Shown here in pieces: positions 42,534-50,838 of a stretch of 64,000 nucleotides of DNA. Numbering within the stretch: position 1 is the stretch's first letter; every line of letters begins with the position of its first letter. The stretch is from Bradyrhizobium septentrionale (GTDB taxonomy: Bacteria; Pseudomonadota; Alphaproteobacteria; Rhizobiales; Xanthobacteraceae). The position numbers and the translations under genes are program-made. The DNA lies in assembly GCF_011516645.4 (NCBI RefSeq), contig NZ_CP088285.1:4854501-4918500 (forward strand), given 5' to 3'. Below the pieces are notes generated by a model. It did not search any database. It saw only the letters and a program-made list of their open reading frames with translations, and was not told the origin of the DNA.

Positions 42534-43736
42534 ATGTCGTTGAGAAAGTTTGCTGTGTCCATTGCGGTTCTCGCGGCCTTTGCCGCAGCTCCCGTCCGCG
42601 CCGAAACGCCTGGTATCTCGGAATCGGAAATCAGGATCGGGGCCACATTCCCGTTCAGCGGCCCGGCATCCCCGCTCAGCAATACCGGCAAGGGCCTCAT
42701 CGCCTATGTCAACTCCATCAATGATCGTGGCGGTGTCAACGGCCGCAAGATCAACCTCATCACCTATGACGATGCCTATTCGCCGCCCAAGGCGGTGGAG
42801 CAGACCCGCAAGCTGATCGAGAGCGACGAGGTCGCGTTCCTGTTCAGCCCGCTGGGGACGCCCGGTATCGGCGCAACCATCAAATACGTGACCGCGAAGA
42901 AGGTGCCGCACCTCTTTGTCGTGAGCGGCGTGACCAAGTTTGCCAACTTCGCCGAGTTTCCACTGACGACCACGGGGCTGCCGAGCTACAACACTGAAGG
43001 AAAGATCTACGCCAAGTACATTGCCCAGACGGCGCCCGACGCGAAGATCGCGATCCTCTACCAGAATGACGATCTCGGCCGTGACTTCGTGACCGCGTTC
43101 AAGGAAACCCTGAAGGGTGAGTTCGACAAGAAGGTGGTGACATCGCCCTATGAGGTCACCGAGCCCACGATCGACTCCCGCGTCGTGACGCTGAAGGCGT
43201 CGGGCGCCCAGGCATTCCTGATCGCCGGCACGCCGAAATTCGCAGCGCAAGCGATCAAGAAGGCGAGCGAGATCGGCTGGTCGCCGCTCACCATCGTCAA
43301 TTACGTGTCGAGCTCGGTGTCCTCGACCATCGTGCCCGCCGGAGCGGACAAGGCGGTGGGCGTCGTAGTCGCGACCATCGCGAAGGATCCGAACGACAAG
43401 AAATGGGCCGACGATCCCGGCATCAAATGGTATCGCGCCCACTTCGAGAAGTATCTTCCGGGTGCCGATATCGGCGACAGCAACTATCTGTTCGGGACCC
43501 AGCAGGGCCAGATCCTGGAGCAGGTGCTGAAGCAATGCGGCGATGACCTGTCGCGCGAGAACATCGTGAAGCAGGCGCGCAACATCAAGGGACTTGTGCT
43601 GCCGACGCTGATGCCTGGCATCACGGTCAACACCGGGCCCGACAACAGCATGGCCTATACGCAACTTCAGCTGCAGCGCTGGACGGGAAGCTCCTGGGAG
43701 CAGTTCGGCGGCGTGCTGAGCGCCGAGCCGAACTGA
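42534..43736 (+). CDS. ABC-transporter substrate-binding protein (branched-chain amino acid type)
   Basis: A 400-residue periplasmic protein with a Sec signal (VSIAVLAAFAAAPVRA, cleavage near residue 23) and the type I Leu/Ile/Val-binding fold: ESEIRIGATFPFSGPASPLS, VNGRKINLITYDDAYSPPKA, AILYQNDDLGRDFVTAFKE. In Rhizobiales such proteins often bind aromatic acids as well as amino acids. It is the last gene of the catabolic operon. No permease or ATPase gene is next to it, so it must share a transporter encoded elsewhere. Confidence 0.92.
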   Translation: MSLRKFAVSIAVLAAFAAAPVRAETPGISESEIRIGATFPFSGPASPLSNTGKGLIAYVNSINDRGGVNGRKINLITYDDAYSPPKAVEQTRKLIESDEVAFLFSPLGTPGIGATIKYVTAKKVPHLFVVSGVTKFANFAEFPLTTTGLPSYNTEGKIYAKYIAQTAPDAKIAILYQNDDLGRDFVTAFKETLKGEFDKKVVTSPYEVTEPTIDSRVVTLKASGAQAFLIAGTPKFAAQAIKKASEIGWSPLTIVNYVSSSVSSTIVPAGADKAVGVVVATIAKDPNDKKWADDPGIKWYRAHFEKYLPGADIGDSNYLFGTQQGQILEQVLKQCGDDLSRENIVKQARNIKGLVLPTLMPGITVNTGPDNSMAYTQLQLQRWTGSSWEQFGGVLSAEPN

Positions 43737-43762
43737 GCCGTCACACAAAGATCGCCAGTGCG

Positions 43763-45319
43763 CTAGTGGAGCCGTCGTGCGATCGGCTTCGCCGGCGCGC
43801 TGTGCCAGTTCCATTGCGATGATCGGTCGCTCGATCGCAGGCTCGCCAGGAACGCCGTGGTCTTCGGCTGCACCCGCGAGCCGTCGATCACCTCGAGCTG
43901 GCCGCACCGGTTGAGCGTGTGCAGCTTCCGTCCGCTCCACAGCGGTCCGGGCCTGAGCAGGCGGCGGACCGCCTGCTTGTACGTCGTCGGCGACAGTTCA
44001 AGCACTTCCGCAAGTCCCAGCGCCGCGCCATAGCCGTTGCTGCAATCCTGCACCGGGCGCCACAGCTTCCCGTCGATGGTCACGAAATTTCCGGCCGGCC
44101 GCGCGGTCGCGCGATCCATCAGGATCGGATTGGCCGCATGCGGCTGCCAGGGGCCGAGCAAGCGGTCGGCGTAATAGATCGCGAGCGTGTCGGAGTATCC
44201 GCCGGTGCCATCGCGCCACGCGCCGAACATGTAGTGGAGACCATTGTGCTGCGTGATGGTCACGTCGGCAAGTTCGAGCCCGGACAGCAGCGTGCTGTGC
44301 CGCTCCCATTTGTCCGGAAAGCGGATGCATTTGTAGAGCGGGACGTCCCGATGCGCGGTGCTCTCCGGGATCATCCAGAGTTCGCCATTGTCCTCGATCA
44401 GGAACGGGTAGGACAGGTGCCACGGCTCTTCGAGCACGGGCATCACGGTGCCGACCGGTCCCTCGCCGTCGAATTCGATCGCCGAGACGATGCCCTTGCC
44501 GACCCGGTGGTCGAGATCTTCGAAGAACACGAACGTCCTGCCCTGCCATTTCACCGGGACGGGATCGGCATAGAAGTGGTTGCCGGGATCGCCGAGCACG
44601 TTCCAGGCCGGTCCGGACAGATCACCGGTGCGCCAGACGTCCGCGTTCTCGGCGTAGCGCCATCCGATATGCCAGTGCGGCGCGTAGCAGCACAGCCGAT
44701 AGATTTCCTTGGCGATCGAAGTCGCCACGCCACGCACGACGAAGGGCGCGGGATTGCGCGGCGCGCTGCTGATCGCCGGAGCGGCCAATTGCGGCACCAG
44801 CCGCGGAGCCCCCGACAGAATCGGAGGCAGCATGGACAGTGTCCGTGCTATCACCGTTTCGAGCCCGCCACTCAGGCCGGCTGCGATTTCCGCGGAGGGA
44901 TGGCCGCGGTCCATGACCGAGCCGTCGCGCTCGTTGACGATTTCGATCACCGGCAGGTCGCCGGCGAGAACGGCCGCCAGCGCCGCATGCTCTCCTGTAG
45001 AGCCGTTGAACCGCGGACGGAGATAGAGCCTGGCGGCGCAGTCCGGATCGCGCTCGGCGCTGGTGAAGTCGATCACCACGTCGGGGTCGCCTGCGCGCGG
45101 CCGCTCCGGAAGTGCCTTCAGCCCGTCGGCGCCGCCGGCCTTGCCCTTGCGCAGGACGATGCGCTCGAGCTCGAACAGCATGTCGAGGCCGGCCGGTCGA
45201 GGCTCCGGCGTCGTGGTCCAGGCGATTTGAACGGGAATATCCTGATCGTTGACGCGCAGCTTTTCGCGGCACATCCAGAGCCGCGGCTGCTCACGATCGC
45301 AGCGGAACTCGATAATCAT
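43763..45319 (-). CDS. Formyltransferase-like/beta-propeller fusion (GINT1-like) in exopolysaccharide locus
   Basis: A 518-residue protein. Residues 1-170 resemble a Rossmann formyl-transferase-like domain (DPDVVIDFTSAERDPDCAAR, LPVIEIVNERDGSVMDRG). Residues 210-450 form a GH43-like five-bladed propeller, as in glucosamine inositolphosphorylceramide transferase 1 and related bacterial proteins: NHFYADPVPVKWQGRTFVFF, WHLSYPFLIEDNGELWMIPE. It is likely a glycosyl- or acyl-group-transferring enzyme that modifies the surface polysaccharide. It is convergent with the catabolic operon and 15 bp downstream of the GT4 gene, with which it forms an operon. Confidence 0.7.
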   Translation of the reverse strand: MIIEFRCDREQPRLWMCREKLRVNDQDIPVQIAWTTTPEPRPAGLDMLFELERIVLRKGKAGGADGLKALPERPRAGDPDVVIDFTSAERDPDCAARLYLRPRFNGSTGEHAALAAVLAGDLPVIEIVNERDGSVMDRGHPSAEIAAGLSGGLETVIARTLSMLPPILSGAPRLVPQLAAPAISSAPRNPAPFVVRGVATSIAKEIYRLCCYAPHWHIGWRYAENADVWRTGDLSGPAWNVLGDPGNHFYADPVPVKWQGRTFVFFEDLDHRVGKGIVSAIEFDGEGPVGTVMPVLEEPWHLSYPFLIEDNGELWMIPESTAHRDVPLYKCIRFPDKWERHSTLLSGLELADVTITQHNGLHYMFGAWRDGTGGYSDTLAIYYADRLLGPWQPHAANPILMDRATARPAGNFVTIDGKLWRPVQDCSNGYGAALGLAEVLELSPTTYKQAVRRLLRPGPLWSGRKLHTLNRCGQLEVIDGSRVQPKTTAFLASLRSSDRSSQWNWHSAPAKPIARRLH

Positions 45320-45334
45320 GTCCAGCCCAACTTC

Positions 45335-46636
45335 CTAGTGCGCGTCCGCCCCCACGGCGTTGGCGAGAATGCGGACGTATTCCTCTATCATGGCATCCAA
45401 CGAATAGCGCGACTTCAGGCCCACGGCGCTTTGCCGCAGCTGGTCGCTCAACACACGATCGGTCAGGACCTTCGATACGGCGGCCGAAAACTCCGCCTCG
45501 TCAGCAGCGTCAACGAACACCGCCGCGGGCTGTCCCTGGTAGGACAGCACCTCGCGCAAGACCGGAAGATCGTTGACGACGCATGGAATGCCGGCACTCG
45601 CGGCCTCGACGGCGGCGAGGCCGAAGGTTTCGGCCTGCGTCGGAAACACGAAGACGTCGAGGCAAGCCAGGAAGTCGGCCATCTGGCGCGGCGGAATCTC
45701 GCCGATGAGGTGCAGCCGGTCCGAGACTTTCAGTTCATCGGCCAGTGCCTTGAGCCGTGCTTCATCGGCGCCCTGGCCGGCGAGCGCAAGGTGCCAGGAT
45801 GGGTCGGCGGCCAGCAGGCGGATTGCTGCATCGAGCCGCTTGTGCGGGTGCAGCCTGGCCGCGCAGCCGAGCAGGGTACGATCCGGCGGCAGCTTGAACT
45901 GCTGTCGTGCAATGTCCTTCGGCAGGCTGTGCGACTTGTCGTCGAAGCCGTGCGGCACGTGCTTCATCCGCGCGCGATAGGGCGCGGGATAGCGGGCGTA
46001 TTCACGCTCCATATCCCGCGAGTTCAGCGTGATGGAGTGGAAGAAGCCGGTAGAGCCCATGATGATGTCGGCGGCGCGCACCGGCATGCTCATCGACATT
46101 GCCGAGGAGACCTGGTTGGCGATCACGGGGGCGCGGCTGATGAGGCGCGACACGCCTCCGCCGATCACGTTGCCGAAGTGCTGGAAGGTCAGGACGACAT
46201 CGGGCCGGATGGTCCTGAGATGTCCGGCGAGCGTCCACAGCATCCGCAGCAGCGCCACCGGATTTCCCGGGCGGCTCGACGCGCAATAGAACGTATTGGG
46301 CGGTTCGTCGAAGGAATCCGATTTGCGGAAGAAGAACAGGTTGGCGACGTCATAGCCGCGCGCGGTGAGGCCGGCACCGAGCAGCCGCGATATCTCCTGC
46401 GCGCCGGCGTTCTCGGCCTGGGTCTGCACCAGGACAACACGCAGCTTCTTGCCGCTCTCGTTCGGTCGATCGCGTGACGCGGCCGATGCCTCGCGCAATG
46501 CTGTGCTTGGCGTGTATTGGAGCACGGATTCCTCACCCGTTGAAGGAGTGGATTCGCTCCCCTCATTTTTGCGCGCGTACCTATCACGCGAAACGTGCTC
46601 GTGCACCGGGTAGCGCGTGTTGAGGTTACTGCTCAT
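45335..46636 (-). CDS. Glycosyltransferase family 4
   Basis: A 433-residue GT-B protein. The acceptor half opens with LRVVLVQTQAENAGAQEISR and the donor half has LGCAARLHPHKRLDAAIRLL, LHLIGEIPPRQMADFLACLD and the EX7E-type FPTQAETFGLAAVEAASAG. It adds a sugar from a nucleotide-sugar donor to the lipid-linked exopolysaccharide unit on the cytoplasmic face. The first ~60 residues are low-complexity, so the true start may lie downstream of 46636; no clear ribosome site decides it. Divergent from the chain-length regulator. Confidence 0.88.
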   Translation of the reverse strand: MSSNLNTRYPVHEHVSRDRYARKNEGSESTPSTGEESVLQYTPSTALREASAASRDRPNESGKKLRVVLVQTQAENAGAQEISRLLGAGLTARGYDVANLFFFRKSDSFDEPPNTFYCASSRPGNPVALLRMLWTLAGHLRTIRPDVVLTFQHFGNVIGGGVSRLISRAPVIANQVSSAMSMSMPVRAADIIMGSTGFFHSITLNSRDMEREYARYPAPYRARMKHVPHGFDDKSHSLPKDIARQQFKLPPDRTLLGCAARLHPHKRLDAAIRLLAADPSWHLALAGQGADEARLKALADELKVSDRLHLIGEIPPRQMADFLACLDVFVFPTQAETFGLAAVEAASAGIPCVVNDLPVLREVLSYQGQPAAVFVDAADEAEFSAAVSKVLTDRVLSDQLRQSAVGLKSRYSLDAMIEEYVRILANAVGADAH

Positions 46637-46814
46637 TTAGTGCGATCGGACATGGCCAGCAATCAAAAGCGCAAACAAAGCGATTGTCTCACACATAGGG
46701 TACAACTGGCTCGTTAACTAATTGGTTACGGCCGCGTAGGGAGGGGGTAACCGCAGATTAACCATAGATATTTACGTTGGCGCAGTACTGTCAGTTGAAT
46801 TCGAGTTTGAACCC

Positions 46815-48902
46815 ATGAAGTTCGGTAGCCGCGTAGGCCCGAGACGTTCCGAAGCCACGGAACCCGCAGCGTCGTGGGAAAATGCCGGCGTGCCGGCCGG
46901 CCAATCCTCCACAGAAATCACCAAGGGCGTGCTTAGCCTTGCCGGCGTGGTCGGCTTTTTCCGTGAGAACGGTCAACGCATTCTGATGCTCGCCGCGGTC
47001 ATCTTCGCGGTCGGCGTCATCTTGCTGATGTTGATCCCGGCGCGCTACGCGGCGACTGCGCTGGTCGTGGTCGACCCGCGCGAGCAGCGCGTCACCGCCG
47101 ATCAGGACGTGCTGCCGGGGATCGGGCAAGATGCCGCAGCGCTGCAGAGCTATGTCGAGATCGCCAAATCGGACGGATTTCTCGGGCCGCTGATCGACCA
47201 GCTCAAGATCGCCGAGGACAGCGACATCTCCGGCGGCAGGACCGATCCCACCCGCCTGCTCGACCGGTTTCGCAACCGGCTCGATATCTCCAGGCGCGGA
47301 TTAACCTATGTGATCGCCATCAAGTTCACGTCCAACGACCCGCAGCGCGCAGCGTACTACGCCAATGCGGTGGCCGAGGCGTTCGTCGCCAGCCAGCGCG
47401 GAACCCGCAGCGTCGCGACCGACGAGGCGGCCGACTGGCTGAAGAGCCGGCTCAAGGCGTTGAACGACCGGCTGCGGTTGTCGGAAGATGCCGTCGCCAA
47501 ATTCAAGCTCGAGCACCGGATCGTCAACGCCGGCAAGGAATCGACCACGCAGCAATTGCGCGTCACCGATCTGACGCAGCAGGTCGCCGCCGCGCGCGCC
47601 CGCACCGAAGAGGCCAAGGCGCGCTATGAGCAATCGCAACGCGACCTGAAGGCCAATGTCGACGGCCCGGTCAAGCAGGACCTGCTGAGCGTGCTGCGTG
47701 CCCAGCGGTCCGCCCTCAACGACCAGATCGCGCAGAAGCGCGCCGTGCTCGGCGATCGCCATCCCGACCTCGTGATGTCGCTCAGCCAGTTGAGCGACCT
47801 CAACCGGCAGATCGAGATCGAGCGGAAGAAGAACATCGACACCGCGAAGTCGGAATACGAGGCGCAGCGCGACCAGCAGAAGGCGCTGGAAGACCAGCTG
47901 AAGGCGGCCGAGCAGCAGATCCTGGTCGACGGTCAGGCGCTCGTTAAGCTGCAGGAATTGCAGCGCGACGCCGACGCCAACAAGAACATCTACGAGCAGT
48001 TCCTCTCGCGCTACAGGACGACCGACGAGCAGCGCGGTTTGCAGAGCTCGCAGACCAAAGTCGCATCGCCGGCGACGCCGCCGGTGCGCTCGACGCTTCC
48101 GCCGCTGCCTCTGCTGCTCGTCGCACTCGCGATCGTTTCGCTGCTGACCTCGACGGCGATTGTCGCCATTCCCGGCCTGAAGCCGTTTCCGATCAAGGCC
48201 GTTCCCGTGCCGCGTCGCGCCGAAGCGCCGCCCGCGCCGCAGCCTGCGCTGCCGCCGGGATTGCCGGTGCTAGCCCGCATTCCGAACATGGTGTCGCCGG
48301 ATGCCGTCCGGAGCGTCTGGCAGACCCCGATTGCAACGACGGCCGAGCCCGATCTCAGTCCGCATCTTCAGCTGCTGGTCGAGAACATCGAGCAGCTTCC
48401 GGGAGACCACGGCAAGGTGGCGCTGCTGCTGTCGGTCGAGGCCGGTGCAGGCGGCAGCACTGTCGCACGGTCGCTGAACCGGTCCGCCGTCAAGAACGGG
48501 ACGCTCAGCGTCCTGATCGAGATGGAATCCAGGCGGGCCGAGACCGCACCGCCGCAAGGCTCGGGGATCATCAAGGCCGATCTGCCGTCCGTCGTCGAGC
48601 TGCTGGGCGCCAGCAGCAAGGCGCCGCCGTATCCGCCGGACGATATTCGCGGCGATTTCGGCCTGATCATCGTCGACGCATCGTCGCTTGCGATGCAGCC
48701 GGCGGCGGTTGCGCTGGCTGCCCATGCCGATCTGGTGATCCTGGTGGTTCGCGAGGGGGCCGCCAACGCGGCATCCGTCGCCAAGGCGAGGGCTGATCTG
48801 TCGAGGTCCGGTTCGGTGCCGACAGCGCTTGTCGTCAACCGCGTGGCCGGCAATGCCGCGGTTCGCGGCCGTCAGGGCGAAGCCCTGGGATTGGCAAGCT
48901 GA
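46815..48902 (+). CDS. Polysaccharide co-polymerase (Wzz/ExoP type) with degenerate BY-kinase domain
   Basis: A 695-residue inner-membrane protein. TM1 lies at 56-76 and TM2 near 430-452, enclosing a large periplasmic coiled-coil region (LKALNDRLRLSEDAVAKFKL, QKALEDQLKAAEQQILVDGQ), as in GumC/ExoP chain-length regulators. The C-terminal ~160 residues have a BY-kinase/Mrp layout, but the Walker A region reads SVEAGAGGSTVARSL with no GKT/S Lys. The Walker B GLIIVDASS is present, and no Tyr-rich tail follows. It probably controls chain length while its kinase fold no longer binds ATP in the usual way. Confidence 0.88.
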   Translation: MKFGSRVGPRRSEATEPAASWENAGVPAGQSSTEITKGVLSLAGVVGFFRENGQRILMLAAVIFAVGVILLMLIPARYAATALVVVDPREQRVTADQDVLPGIGQDAAALQSYVEIAKSDGFLGPLIDQLKIAEDSDISGGRTDPTRLLDRFRNRLDISRRGLTYVIAIKFTSNDPQRAAYYANAVAEAFVASQRGTRSVATDEAADWLKSRLKALNDRLRLSEDAVAKFKLEHRIVNAGKESTTQQLRVTDLTQQVAAARARTEEAKARYEQSQRDLKANVDGPVKQDLLSVLRAQRSALNDQIAQKRAVLGDRHPDLVMSLSQLSDLNRQIEIERKKNIDTAKSEYEAQRDQQKALEDQLKAAEQQILVDGQALVKLQELQRDADANKNIYEQFLSRYRTTDEQRGLQSSQTKVASPATPPVRSTLPPLPLLLVALAIVSLLTSTAIVAIPGLKPFPIKAVPVPRRAEAPPAPQPALPPGLPVLARIPNMVSPDAVRSVWQTPIATTAEPDLSPHLQLLVENIEQLPGDHGKVALLLSVEAGAGGSTVARSLNRSAVKNGTLSVLIEMESRRAETAPPQGSGIIKADLPSVVELLGASSKAPPYPPDDIRGDFGLIIVDASSLAMQPAAVALAAHADLVILVVREGAANAASVAKARADLSRSGSVPTALVVNRVAGNAAVRGRQGEALGLAS

Positions 48903-48910
48903 AGAAGCTT

Positions 48911-49005
48911 AAAGCATCGGTTCTGATTGAATCAGAACATATGCTCTAACTTTCTTGAAGCGTTTTCTTCACGCAAACCGGCGTCCACTTCGCTCGAAAA
49001 CGCTT
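48911..49005 (-). repeat. Dispersed intergenic repeat, copy A (inverted)
   Basis: Contains a perfect hairpin GTTCTGATT-G-AATCAGAAC (48920-48938), then arms AAGCGTTTTC (48958-48967) and GAAAACGCTT (48996-49005) around TTCACGC and CACTTCGCTCG. The same blocks occur in the other orientation at 52061-52128 and 59829-59930. Its right end overlaps the stop codon of the flippase gene. The hairpin could also end transcription of the 46815 gene. Confidence 0.75.
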
Positions 49006-50350
49006 AGTCCTTGCTATCGGCGACGCGGACCGCGTAGGCGCCACTCTTCGACGACGCCAGATGCGTCAGCACCAGGATTGACGGATCGACGCCGGTCCGG
49101 CGGCGGCACAGCACGTTGAGGGCGATGGTGGTAAGCACCAGCGACACGGTGGCCGCAATCGCAGCGCCGAGCACGCCGAGCCAGGGGATCAGCACGACAA
49201 ATCCCACCAGCCGCAACGCCACGTTGGCGGCGACGACCGGAACATAGTCGCGCTCATGCCCGGTCAGCTGCAGAACCGCGGCGGACGGTCCGCCCGCCGC
49301 CTGGAACGCCGTTCCGATTGCGAGCACGATTAGCACCCACTGCTGCGCGGCGAAATGCGGCCCGAACAGGCCGAGCAAATAGGGGGCGCCGACCCAGACG
49401 ATGACGAGCCCGCTGAGCACGCACAGCGCGGTCACCTCGGCCATCAGCTTCAGCGTATGTTCGAGCTCGCCGTGATTCTTGCTGAAATACAGCGAGGGGA
49501 GCCGGCGCGCGCCGAACGTGTAGAGCGCGGCCGAGAGCATGGCGAAGATGTTCGCCAGACGCGATGCGGCGAAATAGACGCCGGCCGTGGCCGGATCGAG
49601 CATCCAGTAGACCAGGATGACGTCGAAATACTGGTTGGCCGCTTCCAGAATGGAGGAGAGCCAGAAGCGGAATGCGCTCCGGTTCCAGCGTGCGGTCTCG
49701 AGGCGGGCGGTGACCGTGCGCAGGTTCGGCAGCGCGCGCACGACCGACACGATCTGCACGGCGAGCCCCAGCGCCATCGCGGCCGACATCGCGGTGAACA
49801 GCTCGGCTGGGGTGAGTTGCCGGTGGCCGAGCAGCACCGCGATCAGGAACAGGACAACGGCAACCCGCCAGAAGAACTCGCGGTTGCCTTCCCCCATCAG
49901 AATGCTGACTAGGGATCGCGCGATCTGGCTGCCGAGCATGAGCCCGGCATTGACGGCCGCAAACGCCGAGACCGACAGGACCAGCAGCCACCACTCGCCG
50001 CGAATGACCGCCGCTGCGGCGATCGCGGCGATCGAAATCAGCATGCCGACCGCGGAGTACTTCAGGCTCGACAGCAGGACGCCCTTGGTGAGGTCGGCCT
50101 GGCCGCGCACCTGGTATTCGTTGAGGAAGCGAACAAGCAGCAATTCCTGGCCGACCAGGCCCACGACCGATGCGATCTGGGCGACGGAAAGCCAGGTCGC
50201 AAAATCTCCAAACGCGTCGGGCGTCATGGTCCGCGCGGCCAGCGAGAACAGCGCGAATGCCAGCCCGCCGCTACCAACCTTGAGCAGGATGGTCCCGGCA
50301 ACGCCGCGCGTCACATCGCGCCGTAGCAGTTGGAGAACAGAGGCAATCAC
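49004..50350 (-). CDS. Lipid-linked oligosaccharide flippase (Wzx-like, MOP superfamily)
   Basis: A 448-residue polytopic membrane protein with roughly 12 hydrophobic helices, for example GGLAFALFSLAARTMTPDAF near the start and LVGFVVLIPWLGVLGAAIAA near the end. The opening GVAGTILLKVGSGGLAFALF and the DFATWLSVAQIASVVGLVGQ segment fit the polysaccharide-synthesis flippases. It would move the undecaprenyl-linked repeat unit to the periplasm for polymerisation. Transcribed towards the chain-length regulator gene. Confidence 0.85.
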   Translation of the reverse strand: MIASVLQLLRRDVTRGVAGTILLKVGSGGLAFALFSLAARTMTPDAFGDFATWLSVAQIASVVGLVGQELLLVRFLNEYQVRGQADLTKGVLLSSLKYSAVGMLISIAAIAAAAVIRGEWWLLVLSVSAFAAVNAGLMLGSQIARSLVSILMGEGNREFFWRVAVVLFLIAVLLGHRQLTPAELFTAMSAAMALGLAVQIVSVVRALPNLRTVTARLETARWNRSAFRFWLSSILEAANQYFDVILVYWMLDPATAGVYFAASRLANIFAMLSAALYTFGARRLPSLYFSKNHGELEHTLKLMAEVTALCVLSGLVIVWVGAPYLLGLFGPHFAAQQWVLIVLAIGTAFQAAGGPSAAVLQLTGHERDYVPVVAANVALRLVGFVVLIPWLGVLGAAIAATVSLVLTTIALNVLCRRRTGVDPSILVLTHLASSKSGAYAVRVADSKD

Positions 50351-50838
50351 CGGAGATATCTCAATATCCAGTCAGGCTGTCGACCGTAGCAATCGGTCAA
50401 GTCGCGAGTGTTAATGTTGTCTTGCTAAGATTCCGTTCCTTCCGGCTCGCCACGCGGTTGTGAACCAGGTCAACCCGTCGCCTTGCTCCATTCTGGAACG
50501 GCATCGCGCGCGCTGTCTCCAAACGGTGCAGATCGGGTGTTTCTCCGAAGCTCGGTCCAAAGGCGAGGACCGCGCCGGGTGAGGCCGCGTCTGCGTGCCA
50601 AGGGCGTCCGTCGAGGCTCCATGGCCAGGCGACAGACCCGCCATCCTGCTGGTGAGCCTCCAATAGATCGGTTTCATGACGGTCTTTGGTGCAAGCCATG
50701 TGCCGAGAGCCTGCCGATCGCAGTCGGCACGTTTTCATTAACCCCAATCATGGAACTCGTCGTGTTCGTTCGGGAAGGCGGCACGGCAGGCAGGGAAATT
50801 GCAGTTCTGCGGTCAATTAGCCGTTGGAGCGGACAAAC
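50351..50838. other. Intergenic region with an unassigned minus-strand frame
   Basis: A 488-bp divergent gap. A minus-strand frame (50397-50747, 116 codons) contains GGSVAWPWSLDGRPWHADAA then SPGAVLAFGPSFGET, which reads like real protein rather than shadow, but it has no ribosome site and matches no family I know. It may be a gene fragment. Promoters for the flippase and FAD-protein genes should also lie here. Confidence 0.35.

Noticed and set aside
43919..46477. An 852-codon plus-strand frame opposite the propeller protein and GT4
   Set aside because: Antisense to two recognised genes; no motif, no ribosome site. The similar long frames at 31906-34068, 13942-15960 and 54759-56000 were rejected for the same reason.
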